Shown here: positions 41,301 to 56,300 of the stretch, in pieces
How positions within the stretch are numbered: position 1 is the stretch's first letter
How the letters are laid out: every line of letters begins with the position of its first letter
DNA from: Breviolum minutum Mf 1.05b.01
Lineage: Eukaryota > Sar > Dinophyceae > Suessiales > Symbiodiniaceae
DNA length: 64,000 bases
Assembly: GCA_000507305.1 (NCBI GenBank)
Contig: DF239402.1
Coordinates: forward strand, 1-64,000
Direction of reading: 5' to 3'
Program-made: the position numbers and the translations under genes
Notes under the pieces: model-generated
Databases searched by the model: none
Seen by the model: only the letters and a program-made list of their open reading frames with translations
What the model was told of the DNA's origin: nothing

Positions 41301-44300
41301 CAGATTACTAAGATGATGACATTTCCAAACACGCAAAGCCGATGCTCCAAAACACATCACGCCTCACTGAAATTTTGAAGCACTGAATGTGATACTGCAG
41401 AAATCGGTTCCCAGCAGCAAAGATGGCATCCGCTTGAGATTGGCTCCTCAGGCGTATGTCAGCTGGTAATGAAAGATACCATCACTAACCCCTGCACAAA
41501 AGGGAAAATTCAGCAAAGAATCAGGAAGCGACCATTTTGTTCACAAAGGCCAAACCACTCACATAAAGCTTGCCTCAGATTCGCATAGTTTGATGCTGCA
41601 GCTGAGAAGAGATGGAAAAATTATAGCCACTACTACCACCAAGCAATTGCCACCAAGGAGCGAAGCCATTGGGTTCATCACCAGTAGTGGATCATTGGGG
41701 AGCACCTGTCTCCCAGCCACAATCTCTTGCTGCAACCACTTGCCCAAAGTTCTGTCCTCAGATCAATAAAGGAAGCAGTGATGAATGGGAGTCATCACCA
41801 CGTGGCAAAAACCAGCTGAAATATCATGCTCAAACTTTAAAGCATCAAAAGGCAAGATTCTCCAACCCCAGGCAACTCATTCAAAGCAGCTTTGCGGCTA
41901 CAGTCGTTGAGCCATTCCAGCAAAGCTCTAGAATTCCATGCCTTGGCACTCAAATAAGATCCGTGGGCAAACTGGTCAACCTCAGATGGACCGCAATCCT
42001 TTGGACGGTTTTCCAGGGTCGCCACTAAGTTCTTGAAATCATGATCACGGGGTGCAAACACTGTACCCAGGATATATGTGCTGAATTTTGCTACAAAAAC
42101 CACATGGGAAATATTGAAAATTTCGCTGGCATTTTTCAAACAAAGTGCACTGGATCGTTTGAATCGTCTTTGGGATGACGATACACCAGCTTCCCTCCGC
42201 CATGCTACAAAATCCCTGTGTGCTTCTAGCAAACGATCTTCAAATGTTCCCCCGGCAGGATTTCCAAAGTAGCCGCATCGAATGAGGGTAGCCAAGCAAG
42301 CACCATTGACAGTAAAGCATAAACCAAGATTGACAGTGTGCATTGTGCAAATTCGTACCATCCATGGGCTGAACCCAATCACCAAAAGAAGTGGACTTGG
42401 GGAGCAAGTAGTGTCCAGCATAGTGTTGATGAAACCTATGGTTGATATTTCATCCAAATCAGTTTCAACATCATAGAATGGAATTCTGTCTGCAAAAACC
42501 GTACTGTGGCAAAGGAAGCAGACTCGGTTCCCCGTAAAAGATGGTTGGAATCTCAGGATTTTTCGAAGCCATGGCCAATCCCCCTTGATCTCAGCTAATG
42601 CAAACTTGGTCTTGCCCTTGCCAATGCCTTCAAACGCCCTGTTCAAAGATTCAACTACGAATGCCAAAACTGGCCACAGCGTATGACAACCAGCAACCAA
42701 ATGCGTTCTCATTGCCCAAATGCAATAGTGAGTGCACCTCACCCTTTTTGGTTTGAACAAAGTCAGACTTAGGTACATTGCAGTGATGCTATCCCCTTGT
42801 CTGTTTACTTGAACTTCGTCACCATACAGGGATACTGGCACATGGTCATCAGTGGCAGGATGGTCATTCTTTCCCCGGGAAAACTGCCAGAATTTTCGAT
42901 TAATGTCGCTAGGGCAGGAAAGGCCAACCTCATCCACAAGATAGGCAAGTATTTCACCAGGGTCCAAAATTGGAACCAAAGCATCTTCCAAAGAACCTGA
43001 TGGAGAGAACTGCTTGATCTTCACATAGTGAGTTTCCTTTGCTGTGAAACTTGCGTAATGTTGGCCATGGACTTGTAGGAGTTTAGATGGTATATATGTG
43101 TTTTCAGTATTCCCAACAATATTCTCATGCAAGTTTGACAATATATTCGAGGTCCAAGTTTCAAGTGGGAGATCTGCCCATTTCCAAAAGTCACGGGACC
43201 GGTTCCATTCGCTGTAACCACCCAAGACCGAAACATCTTTTGAAGAGTAACCACGGGAATCCTGCAAATCAATTTGGGGAGGGTGATTTTTTTTAAGATG
43301 TGTTTCGCTGACCTCGCCGCTTCATCATTTTTTCTAAGGGGTACAGTGCAAAACCAAAACATCTTTTGAAGAGTAACCACAGGAATCCTGCAAATCAATT
43401 TGGGGAGCATGATTTTTTTGAAGATGTACTTCGCTGACCTCGCCGCTTCATCAATTTTTTCTAAGGGGTACAGTGCAAGACCAAAACATCTTTTGAAGAG
43501 TAACCACGGGAATCCTGCAAATCAATTTGGGGAGGATGATTTTTTTGAAGATGTGCTTGGCTGACCTCGCCGCTTCATCATTTTTTCTAAGGGGTACAGT
43601 GCATGCAGTACTGGTATGTTAAGCAGATCCAGTCCTTGAAAGACAAATTAAATGCTTCCATTGCAGATCCAATCGACATGTCCTTAGTTTGGGCAAGTGA
43701 TCTTTGTCTAAAAAATACAAGCTGGAAGTAGAGCCATTCAATCACCAAGTAGCTCCATCACAAATTTTTTCCAGATAGCGTTGCACAAAGTCTACACCAT
43801 CATGATCATCACCTGGCATGATGTATGATCGATCAATGAAAAAAAAATATATATATATATATATGAATTCTGAATTCAAACATGCGTGGGAAAAGCAATG
43901 CACACCAACTTCATTTTTCAATNCCACATTGACTTCGCATGTCATTGATTGAATCAACCGTGTACGATCTTCCCCAAAAATGAGAAAAACTTTTGGAACC
44001 AGTTTGAAAATACGTGTACGCACGTATACATTGTAAGTCCAGGAAATGGGCAAATTGGTAATGAGTTTCCATGGGCCATTTACTGACTTATGCACGGATT
44101 ATGAGATGCTGCAAGGTTTCGCTATCCTCATCATTGAGGTACGCATTGATATCACCATCCCGGTGACGATATTTCCAGCTAGGACAACAAACTCCCCTGG
44201 GCACTTCAGGTTTTTTTTTCAAGATGAACTCCTATAGGAAACTTAATGGGGTTTGGCTTTGGAGAATGCTATCCAACATGGAGACTGATCAAGATCCCGT

Positions 44301-47300
44301 TTGAATGGCGAGATTGTAATTACGTGACACTTTGATCAGGTACCACTTGTTATAAAATGTTGTTAAACCATATCTGGTTGGTGGTTTAATTTTATTTTCA
44401 CCTATTTTCCAATATATATTTTTTCATGATGGGTTGAAACCACCAACCAGATATCATCATCCAGAAAAAACAGAGCAGCTCGGGAAACTTGATCGATGGA
44501 TCCTAGTAGTTGATGCCTGAGCCATTATGTCATGGCCTTGATTAAAACTTTATGTGGATCAAACCACACAAAGATCCCAAAAGTTGTCACCATTTGCAGC
44601 CCCTCACTCACACAAGGATTGTGGTTTTTGTTGCATATATTTACCAAGCCAAAAAGGGTATATAGTTCATTTTTTGTTTCATCGGCAAGTCATAACTTTT
44701 CAAACATCCAGGTCCAATAATCATTTTACGTACGGGGTAGCACGGATGACAGCTGGCTCACTTGGCCAGTTTTGCGACTTTCCTTTTAAGAGAGTCATAC
44801 GCATTGCATGCTTCAATGAGGGCCGAGTCAAGATCAGCAATTTCGCTCTCCTTCAGTATCATTCAAACGGAATATACATGGGGGTCAGAATGGGATATCC
44901 GCAGAACATATTTTCTTCGATGGGGATTTTCAAAAAAAGCAATTCCAGAATTTCTTTATTTAGGTCAGCGGTTTGGGTAAGACCCATCTCAGCATTCACC
45001 TTTCACCTCATGCAGGTCATTGACCCTCACCCTCCTGAAACTTTGATCCAAAAAACTCGGATGAATATATAAAGTTGGGACTGTACGTACCACAATTTTA
45101 AATAGGAAATTGGGCCAAGTAAACTATCCACCACACACAAGCCCCAAAAAAGTCCTTGTTCTGATCCAAAGCTGCCTGCAAAGCCGTCCGTTTGTCCGCA
45201 ATCGAGGCGGCCGCCGCCTTCTGGTCCTTGATGAATGCTTCGCGCATATTGTCAGGCCTGGGAACTGGTACCGTGTGTAATTGGATTATATCTTTTATCA
45301 CCCGTAGAAATCAAAAGCCATGCAGGAGCTTTAAACAAAATCCGAAGGCCAAGATCCAAGCACTTTTTGCCATTGATCATCCAAGTCGTTCGAATCTTTG
45401 CATTTTTCAGTGGCCTTGTCAATGGCCTCTCATCACGGGATCATTTTGGGATAGGCAATACTTGTTGAAAGAAACCGCTTTTGAACACATATGATCAATT
45501 TATTATAACTGAACCAGCCTTCTTGGCCTTTTGCAATCGTTGCTTCTTTGCTTTTGTTTCCAACTCATGCTTCTCTCTTTCAGCCTTTTCTTCCGGGGTT
45601 TCCTCCTTTTTTTCCTTACCCTTATTATTAGTTCTCTTCTTCGTCGTCTTTTCCTTCTTTTTCTTTTCCTTCTTTTCCTTCAATTTGGGTCACTTACATC
45701 GATTTGTTGGGTACACAGTTTGGGGAAATCCTATCATCGCATTTGGCAGATCAGGCCTAGGGAATTCCTATATAGATATATTATAACGGTTATACGTTTG
45801 GTGAATGTCCTTTTTCTTTGATCCTCCCTTCTTCTTGGATTTCTTGTCTTTTGCAGAAGTTTTTTTCTTGTCTTTCTTTCCTGACCCGCCCTTTCCCTTC
45901 TTGCCTTTGCCTCAGGTGAAGATCAGCTCAAAGAAACGTGGCATGGCGGACAATTTAAGTGGGAAGATTTCAGAAGCCAGGGTTGGATATGCAAGACTAA
46001 TCAACATAAACCCCTTTGACAGTGATAACAGGCCTAAGGAGCTCAATTTTTTTTAAAACGAACATGACTTCCATTTTCACCGACCGTGTTAAGAGAAGTC
46101 ATCTTAATATGGATCCTAAACAAGGGGGTGTGCCAAAAGAAACTGAATTTACCCTGAAAACTGCGGACCTGAAACCACTCATATGATCGTCCGGTTTATT
46201 TAGATAAGTCCCGGGATATGTCTTATTGGACTGTATACTCGAAGGTGAGGGCGACTTTGAAAAAATCAGTAAAAATTAAATCCACTGTTGTTTCTCTTAA
46301 GAAGGGGCACGTTTTGAACTAGAGCTGTCAGAGGAATTGCTGCTGGCACTTGACGAAGTTGATGAGGAAGCATCATCCCATGCCTGCAACATCTTGGTCA
46401 ACTCGGTTTCAACCCCATCCTCCACAAGCGAGTCATCAAGCACCAAGAATTGCAGAACCTCCTGCCAGCATGGTGAACAGCTGACAAGCATAAACAATAC
46501 TTATAAGTTATGAACACCCTTAGGGTTCCTTAGATCATGATAGTGGCCAGGGTATTCAAGCAAAGTGTTAATGCAGGCCTGATTGCATGAACCCCTTTTG
46601 AAAGATCATTTAGCCCCAGGGAGTATAAGTCACTGTGGTCACCCGAGTAAATGTCCTTCTCATCTTTGCTGATATCAGGATGCTGGCGAACCTCCTTTTC
46701 TTTAATCTCTTCATTGCCCAGCTTGCGGTCACAGATTGAGTCAGATAGCTCTTTTCCCCACCTTAATGCAAATTTTTGAAACTGGGGTAATGTGATGCTG
46801 CACATGTTTCGAAGATTTTCTAATCCTGGGGAACTTCATATGGGATATTTTTTTGAAATCACATTTGCACATCCCGATGAAACAAATCTGATGTATTCGG
46901 TTGGGCCACCTTTTCTCTACTTCGCTCCTCAGCATCCACCTACGTTTTCCAACACTCCTCTCAAAGTTCTTTTCTTGCAGTTGGATGCAAAGCTTGGATT
47001 TGTGCCAGTTTGAACCACTCATCAGCCACTCTTCGAATAAGTAGCTTAGGGCTCCGCAGCCTTAGATGTTGGCCACTAAGTTGTTTCATGAAAATCTGGG
47101 TCAATATGGTGGTACCATGGTACAAATTTGAAAGAGTGAGAAATTTCTTGGGGATTGCTATATGGTCTCTTTTATAAAGTTGCGAGGATATTGGAATGCC
47201 ATTGACTTTATTTGCCTTTCCAGGGCACAAAGAGAAACCTCAAATGGGGATAAGTGCTGTATTATGATTTCCACCTGATATAGAATCAATGAACTGACCC

Positions 47301-50300
47301 ATTAAAGATGCAATGATCCAAATTTATTTGCGAGGTACTGTTCTGTGCTTGAGCAATTTTTCCTAGCTTCTTGATCTCCTTTGGCGTTCCCTTGCCTGAG
47401 CCACGTCTAAGGACAGAGCGAAAAGATTGAGATGGTGATTCTTTGCTGGATGGGTTACTTGGATCCGGCCGAGTATTGGCCAAAAAGTTTCGAACTGCAC
47501 TCATGTAAAATACCCTGGCTATCATGTTTCGAAAAGAACCAGTACTAGCACATGTTTTTGGGATGGTTGCTGGACTAGATGGACCCTAAAAGAAGTTCAG
47601 CCAAGTTGCATTCAAACACACTTCGGTAAAACCGCATGTACTCTGCATGCTTTGCCCTTTTTTTCGCAAGTTTTTCCTCCTCCTTCTTCTTTTGTTCGTC
47701 CTTCTTTTCTCCTTCAGTCTTCTTCTCATCCTTCTTTTCCTTTTCTTCCTCCTTCGGCTTCCCAGGCTCGTCCTTCTTTTCCTTTTCCTTCTCTTCAACC
47801 TTCTTCTCATCCTTCTTTTCATCCTCCTTTTCCTTTTCTTCAACCTTTTTTTCTTCCATCTTTGGTTTTTCACCTGAAGGCTTCCCAGGCTCGTCCTTCT
47901 TCTCCTTTTCCTTCTCTTCAATCTTCTTCTCATCCTTCTTCTCTTCCACCTTAGCACTTCTCAGCTCTATCTCGGGAAGGTGAACTTCATACCTCCTGCA
48001 AAAGTCCACCACTTCAGGATCATCGCTTTCATTCAGCTTCAGCCAAACCAACCATGAACCCAAGTCTTTCTTCAAAGACAGGTCCTCTTGGGTTTCATTG
48101 TTCGGGGCTGAAACCCTTTTCGCAAACTCCGGGAAAAGGCTATTCTTGGCCATCTCTTTCATTTCTTTCATGACCTCATCCATGGTCATGTCTCCTAGCT
48201 TCTCTTGCACCTTCTTCCTCAAAGATGACACAACCTTTGACACCTTTGATCGAATCCTTTTCTTCTCTTGTTCATCCTTCTCATCGCTAAACTGGAAAGG
48301 CAATTCTTCTGTGTTCACCCTTTCGAACGTACCTCTTCTTTCCAATGCCTCCTTGACTTTGTTTTTCTCCGGATCCTTTCGATTCACAGGTTCATTGATG
48401 AGTAATTAGCCCTTCTAGGAACCTGATCAATATATGGATGTTTCCAAAAATAGTGCTACCCCCAAATCATATCCATTTTAATAGGGTTTTCCGTTATAAA
48501 CCAGATCCATTTTGGGGTACCCTTATTTTTGGAAACACCCATATATGCCACCCTCATGATGATCAATGCTAATGGGAATCCCGTTGTCAATTCCTGGCAC
48601 CGCTAGCTAGTAGCATTTTGGGTTGCAAGATTGCAATGTTATAACGAAATCATTTTCAATCCCAAACCACCAGTACTGCGCTGATGTGTTTTCCAAAAAA
48701 AAGATGTGCATGCACAAACCCAACTCCTCCCAGCTTTCGTTCCAATTATGCCATTGTTGTCCATCATCATGACGGTTCCATGACCACCATTCATTGTAGC
48801 CACCCCACCAATTATTGGATCCCCATTCAGAAGCACGGGCAGGTGTGGCCTGCAATGCAGCCACTACGGCATGAGGAAAAAACGATGACAAATTTAATAT
48901 TCCATTTTCACTAGCCTGTGGTCTGAATGGCGTTTCCTCCTTCTCGTAAGTAGCTTCCAAATGAGCTTCAACAACTTGAGAATCAGTAGTAGGAACCGTG
49001 GACTGGCCTAGGCATTGCTGGGGAATTGAATTGAATTGCTGGGTTTGGTGCACACATGAACTCCCCTTGATAGTCCAAGCTACTGTCAAGGGTCGTCGGT
49101 TGGCTCCGAAGCATCTGAGGCTCTTCTGGCTTCTTCGCTGCGTTGCTCCTGAAAGCGTATAGTTTGGGAAGCATGTGGTATGGGATATCAACTGGAATAG
49201 TTAATGGGAATCTTAATTCAGCCGGCGTTCGAGGGGCTATATATAATACAAAATATTCAGCGGAATTGAGATTCCCATATGCCGCAATGTCAAAACAAGA
49301 TCATGATTTATAGTGTCAGTCCGTGTTGACATCGTTGGTTCCGAAGTACCAAGCGCTTGTGCCCTCAATGTTGCATTCTTTTTCATGGCTTTCTTAACTG
49401 AAGCGCTACAGCCTTCAGACATGATTGAAACTCGCACCCTGGTAAAACTGAGCCCTAAATAGCTATATAGCAATCCAGTAGCCATCACATTCCTTGACAT
49501 CCTTTTTATCAATGCAGAGTCTCCTGGTTCCCCGTAATAGGTGGTAGGTGATATAAAATCACCCAAATATAATGGCTATAAGGGGTATATTAGTGGTATA
49601 TACTGGGGGACTATATATCACCTACCACCTATTAAGGGAACCAGAAACTAGCTATTTGATTTTAGATTTACCTGGTCATGTGGCTTTCTATCATGGCTGT
49701 TTGCATAAAGTATCGATCAATGAAGCAGTGCAAATGGGAATTCGGCATCAAAATTCCCAATTTTTTTCTCCTTCATGCGATCCGAGTACTGCGCAGTTTG
49801 CATAAATTTCTTCGATTCCAGCCCCAAAGAAGCAGGTGAACCCCTGACATATTGCCAAGGGATCCCCCACCAAAAGGCTAGGAATATTTAAATTTATTGT
49901 AGCGGATCCTTCACCAAACATGCAAAATTTCTTTAGATCCCCATGGTTGGAAAATGGTGCCCAGAGATTCACGCTAGTTTTACGCTAGATTCACGGTTTT
50001 AGAAGGTCTTCTAGGGATTTAGAAGGTCTTCTAGGGGTAGATTCACGGTAGATTCACGGTACCTATTTCAGACCCAAAATCCTATATCAGTTGTCAGGAT
50101 CCGCATCCACCCCTGGATGTTCAAGGGGAAAAATTGGTTTGAAGGTTCCATTTTCAACAGCTGATTTCAAGAAATCATAGATGGGAACCAAATCAGCGTG
50201 CTTCCAATTAAGCGGCTCTGGGGCCTGAATCAACAATCTATAAGCATATATGCACATGTTAAACATGATCAAGTAAACCTGAGGTCCTAGCTGGAGGCCC

Positions 50301-53300
50301 TGTTCCAATGTTAGACTTTGCAGCTTCTTTCACCAATTTCTTCAGTTGGCCGGATCTTTTTTCCTAGGCAAATGCCAGTATCTAGCAGAAGACACATCAT
50401 GGGTATAAATTCGGGAGCTTATAACAAACCACCAATCATTTAAAATTTGCGCCAAACCATACCGAGATTCAATGGACTTTGTGTGCCACTTGGAAACAAT
50501 CCGGCAGAACTTTAAAGGATATTCTTGGGTTTCCTTCAACCGTTTCCCACCTTGTACCCTTCGTCTACCTGCTTTATCCTCGTAGTGGCGACACACACCA
50601 TTGCTAGATAGACCCAACTTTTTCTTGTGCTTCTTGGTGAGCTTCTTGAATATTTTGCAGATCCAAGTCCTTAGCCACTGCTGAGGAAATGGCTATTAAA
50701 AAAATCATGGAGGCTGCGTTGTCATGGGTTGGGTGACCTGCCGACTGGTGGCAAGTTCGATAAGGGAATGAGGCTCCAGTTTGGGAATTTAATTTAAATT
50801 TGTCAGTCATCAGGTACACGAGTTTTCCAACCCTGGTGCATATTATCCGGATTGAACCTAATTTTATAGGACTAGCACCGGTAAATTTTTGCAGTGAACA
50901 CATATCAAGCCAAGGATCGTTGTACCAATGCACATGCTTCCCTTTGAAGTGAAGTGGCCATATCGACCCATCCAACTTAGTATACGTCGGCAAAGTTATT
51001 CGTGGAATATAACGCACTTCGGTCGACATTTTGAACTACTTAATCCAAGGTACAAAAAACTCTTGTAGACCCCCATGAAGCGTCGAAGTTGATTCACAAC
51101 ATGCGCCAGATAGGGAAAGATAAACAGGCGGGAAGATTGTGGCTGTTCAATGAAAAAGTAGACATAGCGAACGGTGCATAGAAGCCATAACAAACATGCC
51201 CTTGTTGTTACGATGTTTGCCTTTCTGATGTATTCACGATCCTCCCTGCCCAGCGGGTTTTCAGGGGTTCTTTGGGCAGTTCCAGCATTTAGGAAAACAA
51301 AACTGAAACATGGAATTCCAGCTGTGCAAACACTGTCTTCTTTAAGTTGAAGGCATAATTGCACGGCCTTGATCATCCCAGTCCTAGGATCATATATGAC
51401 TCATGACTTACTTCGAATTCGAATATCGTATTATATATACCAGCTAGCGCAAGTACAAAATTCAGTTTCGGACACGGTGAGCAAGTCATTGATATCAGGT
51501 CGTGTGGTGATATCGTAGTTGTACCTGGTTACATGTATATTTTTCATCCCACAACGTAAAGCGTTGATGCAGGCAAACAAGCATCATCGAAAGATATATG
51601 GTCGACATTGAGGCTGGTGCGATCGTTGTTTCCGCTCACCTTGGGATGCCGTGGCAAAACATAACCGCCGGTTCAATGAACATCCCTTCAGGTGATTGCA
51701 TGGACAAAATTGCGCTGGTGGCACGGAAACTTGATGAAAGATCCTCATTGAAGGGATGCATGCCTCCATGGTGTGAACTCATGAGAGCTTTCGATCCTAA
51801 AGGCCTTCTCACTCGCCTGCATGACTTCTTTAAGATCATGTGGCATTCTGGGTTCTTGAATCGATATCGAAAGAACTTAAATGTGAGAACGAGCACGGAG
51901 AGCCAAAACTGGTGAAGCAAAGTATGTCCGAAAAGGAAGGGGAATCCAGCAATGACAAGTTGGACGTACTCTTTGCCTATGATTAGTCGGATGAAGCTTG
52001 ATCTACATACCTGTGGAGCTCTTCGTTTCCATTTGTACGGCTAAGTTCCGAGCAGAAACTCCGTTGCATGTTTGCAACGCCGCTGAACATGTCCAAGTGT
52101 CCCAAGTTCTTAGTTGCAAGTGCTATATATCGATCAGCTAGCTTAATTTGCGAAGTACTGGGGCTTTCACTCGCGAAGCATCTGGGGGTGAATTTTGGGC
52201 AACGTAGTCCGCCATGTGAATCCTGAATTCGCAAATGGATCCCGGAAAAGAATTTGATATTCGATTTCGATATACTTCGTCAAATAAGGCCCCAGCAGAA
52301 GTAGAGGTGCACCAAGTGCTGCTAACATTAGGTCAGCAGTTTTGCTGAGCTGTAAGGGGGATTTCATTTTTTTCACCCAGGTATGCAAAGACCGAACAGC
52401 TGTGAGCCCTATATATATGAATACGAAAAAGGATTGCATGCATAAATGCTGCATGTATTGCATTCACAATTCACAATGGTGTGTGATATCGATTTGAATC
52501 CTGATAGCATTTTTTCCAGCGGGGTTTGTCCATTTTCCACTCTTCATGGTCCATCAGTCAGCGACAGCAATCTCTTTTTTTTTGGCCTCACAGCAAGTTT
52601 TCGAAGTTATATATATATATATATACCGAGTTCTTCCCAGTGACCTTTTTGGGTGTTTTAAGTGACGGTGTTAAGGGACCTCTATTTGGGTGATCAAAAG
52701 GTCACTTGGAAGAAGCTGGAATATCGTTTTAAAGTTGGGGTCCACCATCCACAAACTTCAGCGCCGGTCATGGAACCCTGATGAAATTATTCAGTTGGTG
52801 GATTGTGGCCGTCAAACACTCATAGGGAAAATATGGGAAAATGTTGCTACCCTTGGGATGGTACCCTAATTAATTTTAATAATTCGAGGGTTAAACAGGT
52901 AAAGGGTACCATCCCAAGGCTGCCAACATTTTCCCTTTGAAACAAAGGCACATATGCATTTGCACTGCAGGATATCCACATGTCTTTTATTACGACCATG
53001 CCTTCTCATTGATATCGTCATCATCCAACCACCCAGCAAGGATTCGTGCAAAGAACCACCTAAGAAAGGATTACATGTACGGTGTTTTTAATGTTTTTAT
53101 AGATGCACGTATATAAACAAGGCCCCAACGTCCCCTCGAGGTCTTTCATCCAAGTCAGCGTGACTCCACCTTCTCCTTTCTTGTTGACCTGATGTGAATT
53201 GTAAAAACAAAAAAATTCGATCCACGTACTATACCCCACCTTGAACTCACGTTTTGGATCATAGCTTTTTGCCTTCTCCACAGGCCCGGAAAGGGCTTTG

Positions 53301-56300
53301 TAGACATACATTTGTCCATTGAGCCTTGGATCAGGCATCATCCAACATCCTAATGAATTGAAGTAATGTCCCTGCAGCCAAGAAACAGGATGGAAATGGT
53401 GCATGCATGCTTGTTCTTCTCAAGCATCTTTGGACTTGGGCGAAGGGTCCATGACCTGGGCTCCGTATAAATGCTTTGCCTATGTTTTTTATGCTAGTAT
53501 ATCTTGGTGCCTAGCTGACAAAATTGCAACTCCTCATCTGCTGGGAGCACAAGGAAGCGGTCCACATTGCTATTGAACTCCTTCGAATTCCAATCGATCA
53601 ATTTGTACCCCTGAAACCGTACGCCCCTTGAAATCTAGCTAACTCGAAATCATCGAATGATCTAACAAATCCACACCTTCAAGACTCTGACGTTTTCTTC
53701 CCTCACAGCCTTCGCCATTCAAGATTTTGCAATTCCAAACGACAAGTGTTCAAAGCAATTCAAGATCACTCTGGCCTCAAGCCGCTTTCTGCTGTAAGAC
53801 CACTTGCTAGGGGTCAGGTCAGCATCCTTTGCAGGCTTTGTCCTCTTGACATTCTGGGGGATCACAGGAGTCCATCCAGTGTGACCCTCATTTGCTGCAA
53901 ACTCCTGGCGTAAAGATTCAGCGCTATATAACAAATTTGCACTGTGATCGCTAGAATCTATTCTCCTCGAGCTCAGCACGTCTCTTGGGTTTCGCTTCCT
54001 AGCGGGAAACAATATGCACCGATCCCCAAACCTGATGACAATTACACGATGTCAGTGTCCTTCTTTTGCTTCTTCTGTTCTGGTTTCTCATCATGTTTCT
54101 TCCCTCCTCTCCCCTAAGATCAATCGTGAATCTCCCATTCAAAAGAAAAAAATGCTCATCCAGAATCAAGACCTAGACTTAACTGGGTACAGGTCCTTTT
54201 TCGGTTGCTTGGGACTATCCAACAAAAAGCCGATATAAACTTCTTTCAGGGAACATCTCGCTCTGAGCTGGGGACTCCTTCGAATTCTGGTTGTTGTTTC
54301 CTTTTTTTTTTCTCCTAGGCCAAAACCAAAGCAATTCAAATAGTTTACAGGCTACTTCAAACATCCCAACTCTGGCCTCCGGCTTTGTTGTTGCGTCCTC
54401 GATTGAAAAGCACCAACCGGCCACAAACATCTAGCTGCTAGGCTGCTGTCCTTTGTAGGGGTCACTTCCAAAGGTGCCTCAATTCCAAATTATAAATCTA
54501 AACACTATCTAGGCCACAAGTTCGACCCTAATTGAAAAACTGATTTTCACCAACTGAATTTTCCAAGCCGACTAGTATACTGCCAGATTGAAACTCAGGT
54601 GAGAGCATGTTCTTTGGGCTCCTCCTTTTTCTCCTAGGTCAGCGTTCCATCCCCACAGAACAACCCCACACTCTCCAATCTCCAAGCCTCCTCCAATTTG
54701 TCACTGCCCTTAGCCTGGTCCTGGCGAATGGAATGCTGATGAGGATGGGAAGGGATCTGGATGCATGCCCTCACTAATCACAAACCGTTGGAAGGGACTT
54801 GGAAATTGGTGGCACCGTTTAAGCCCACGACCTGATCCATGTCTAGATCCTCATTCGCTAAGTCCCTGATGATTTGTTGATCCTCCTTTGCCAATATTTT
54901 CATCTCTACGTTTTCGTCTGAATCTGCTGCTTCCTCCATCTCATCAGGGTCTTGTTTTCTGCCCCTGCCTCTTCCACCTCTCCCCCTTCTACCACCACGA
55001 CCTCTCCCTCTTCTACCCTTTCCCTTGCCTTTTCCCTTCCCAGCTTTCTGTTTCTGTGTGTGTTTATCATCTTGTGTTTCTCCAGGAATGCACTCCCGAG
55101 CAGCCCTCCTCAAAGTAGCCTGCACCTGCACATGCATATATTATTGAAATATCACATATACATGCAAAAAAAAACTGCAGTGTATGCATATATGTGCCTG
55201 TAGGAGGTCTTCGTCAGAATTTGATTTTTGTAGAGCATACTGTTCACAAATCTTTTCAGCTCTCTTTTTGAGGTCATCAGGGATACCCGTGGGCAAAGGT
55301 ATCCAAGGATCCATGTCCTAAGGGGAAAACTTTTTTCAGGATCGAGTTCGGGGATTTGTTTATCTTTCAGCAGTACGTACTTGACTTTAAAACAACACAA
55401 GAAAAACTGAAGTCCTTTGCAGCATTTTTGGCAGCTTCAGGTTCATCATCTTCATCTGCAAAAAGGTTCTTTGGAACGATTGGCGATGTAGCTGTAGCCC
55501 CTTCTTCGTCAGAAAACAGCTGTCCTTAGCCAGTGATAGGTTGAAATTCATGATATTTATTCTGCACTAAAAGAAGCAAAGTGGCGGTCAGGAAGCATTT
55601 GGCGCTTCTCCGAGCTAATAACCATTTCCTTAATGTGGGTGATGGATTTTTGATGAACCCCAAAATCCCCAAAATGCATATATGATCATAGTGTCCAAGT
55701 ACCCCGAAAACATCCTAGAAACCAAGGGGCTGGAATTTCACCGGTATCAGATTCATTGCTAGACTCCTCGCTGTCATTTGGCGGTAGGTCTTCCTGTTCT
55801 GATAATTCTGGCGCATCACCTTAGAAGGAATTGTTTCGGGGATTTGCAGTTTGAGTATACGTTATATAGGTTCCTTGCTGGCTGGATCATCTTCATGACT
55901 GGCCATGGTAGCTTCCTGTGTGCCATCCTGGCCCAGATATTTTTTTAATAGCATCAATCCCCATTTTTCCGATCAATATCGAGATCACGATATTATAAAA
56001 TATGCCAGAGAAACGATTTGAGCTAGCACCTGCTTCAACTGCTTCATACGTGCCGAAGAACACTTTGTCCTCACCGTTGGCAGGCGAATGGAAGAAAAGA
56101 GGCCACCAGTCGTTCTGGGTGTTGCGTTCTCTTTGGTTTATCAGCTTGTAGCAAAAGGGGGCGTCTGAATTAGTATTGCAAATAGTTTTCATCCAGGAAG
56201 GGATCTTTTTGGGGAGTTCCTATCGACGTTGTATGACTTCCAAAAAAATATCGATCTACAACCTGACTTAAGTCAAAGGGGATGATGGTCAAAGGGATGA

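Noticed and set aside
51598-51915. Plus-strand ORF of 105 codons
   Set aside because: Reads smoothly but the opposite strand is also open, no domain or splice context supports it, and the neighbouring coding is on the minus strand; left out as unproven.
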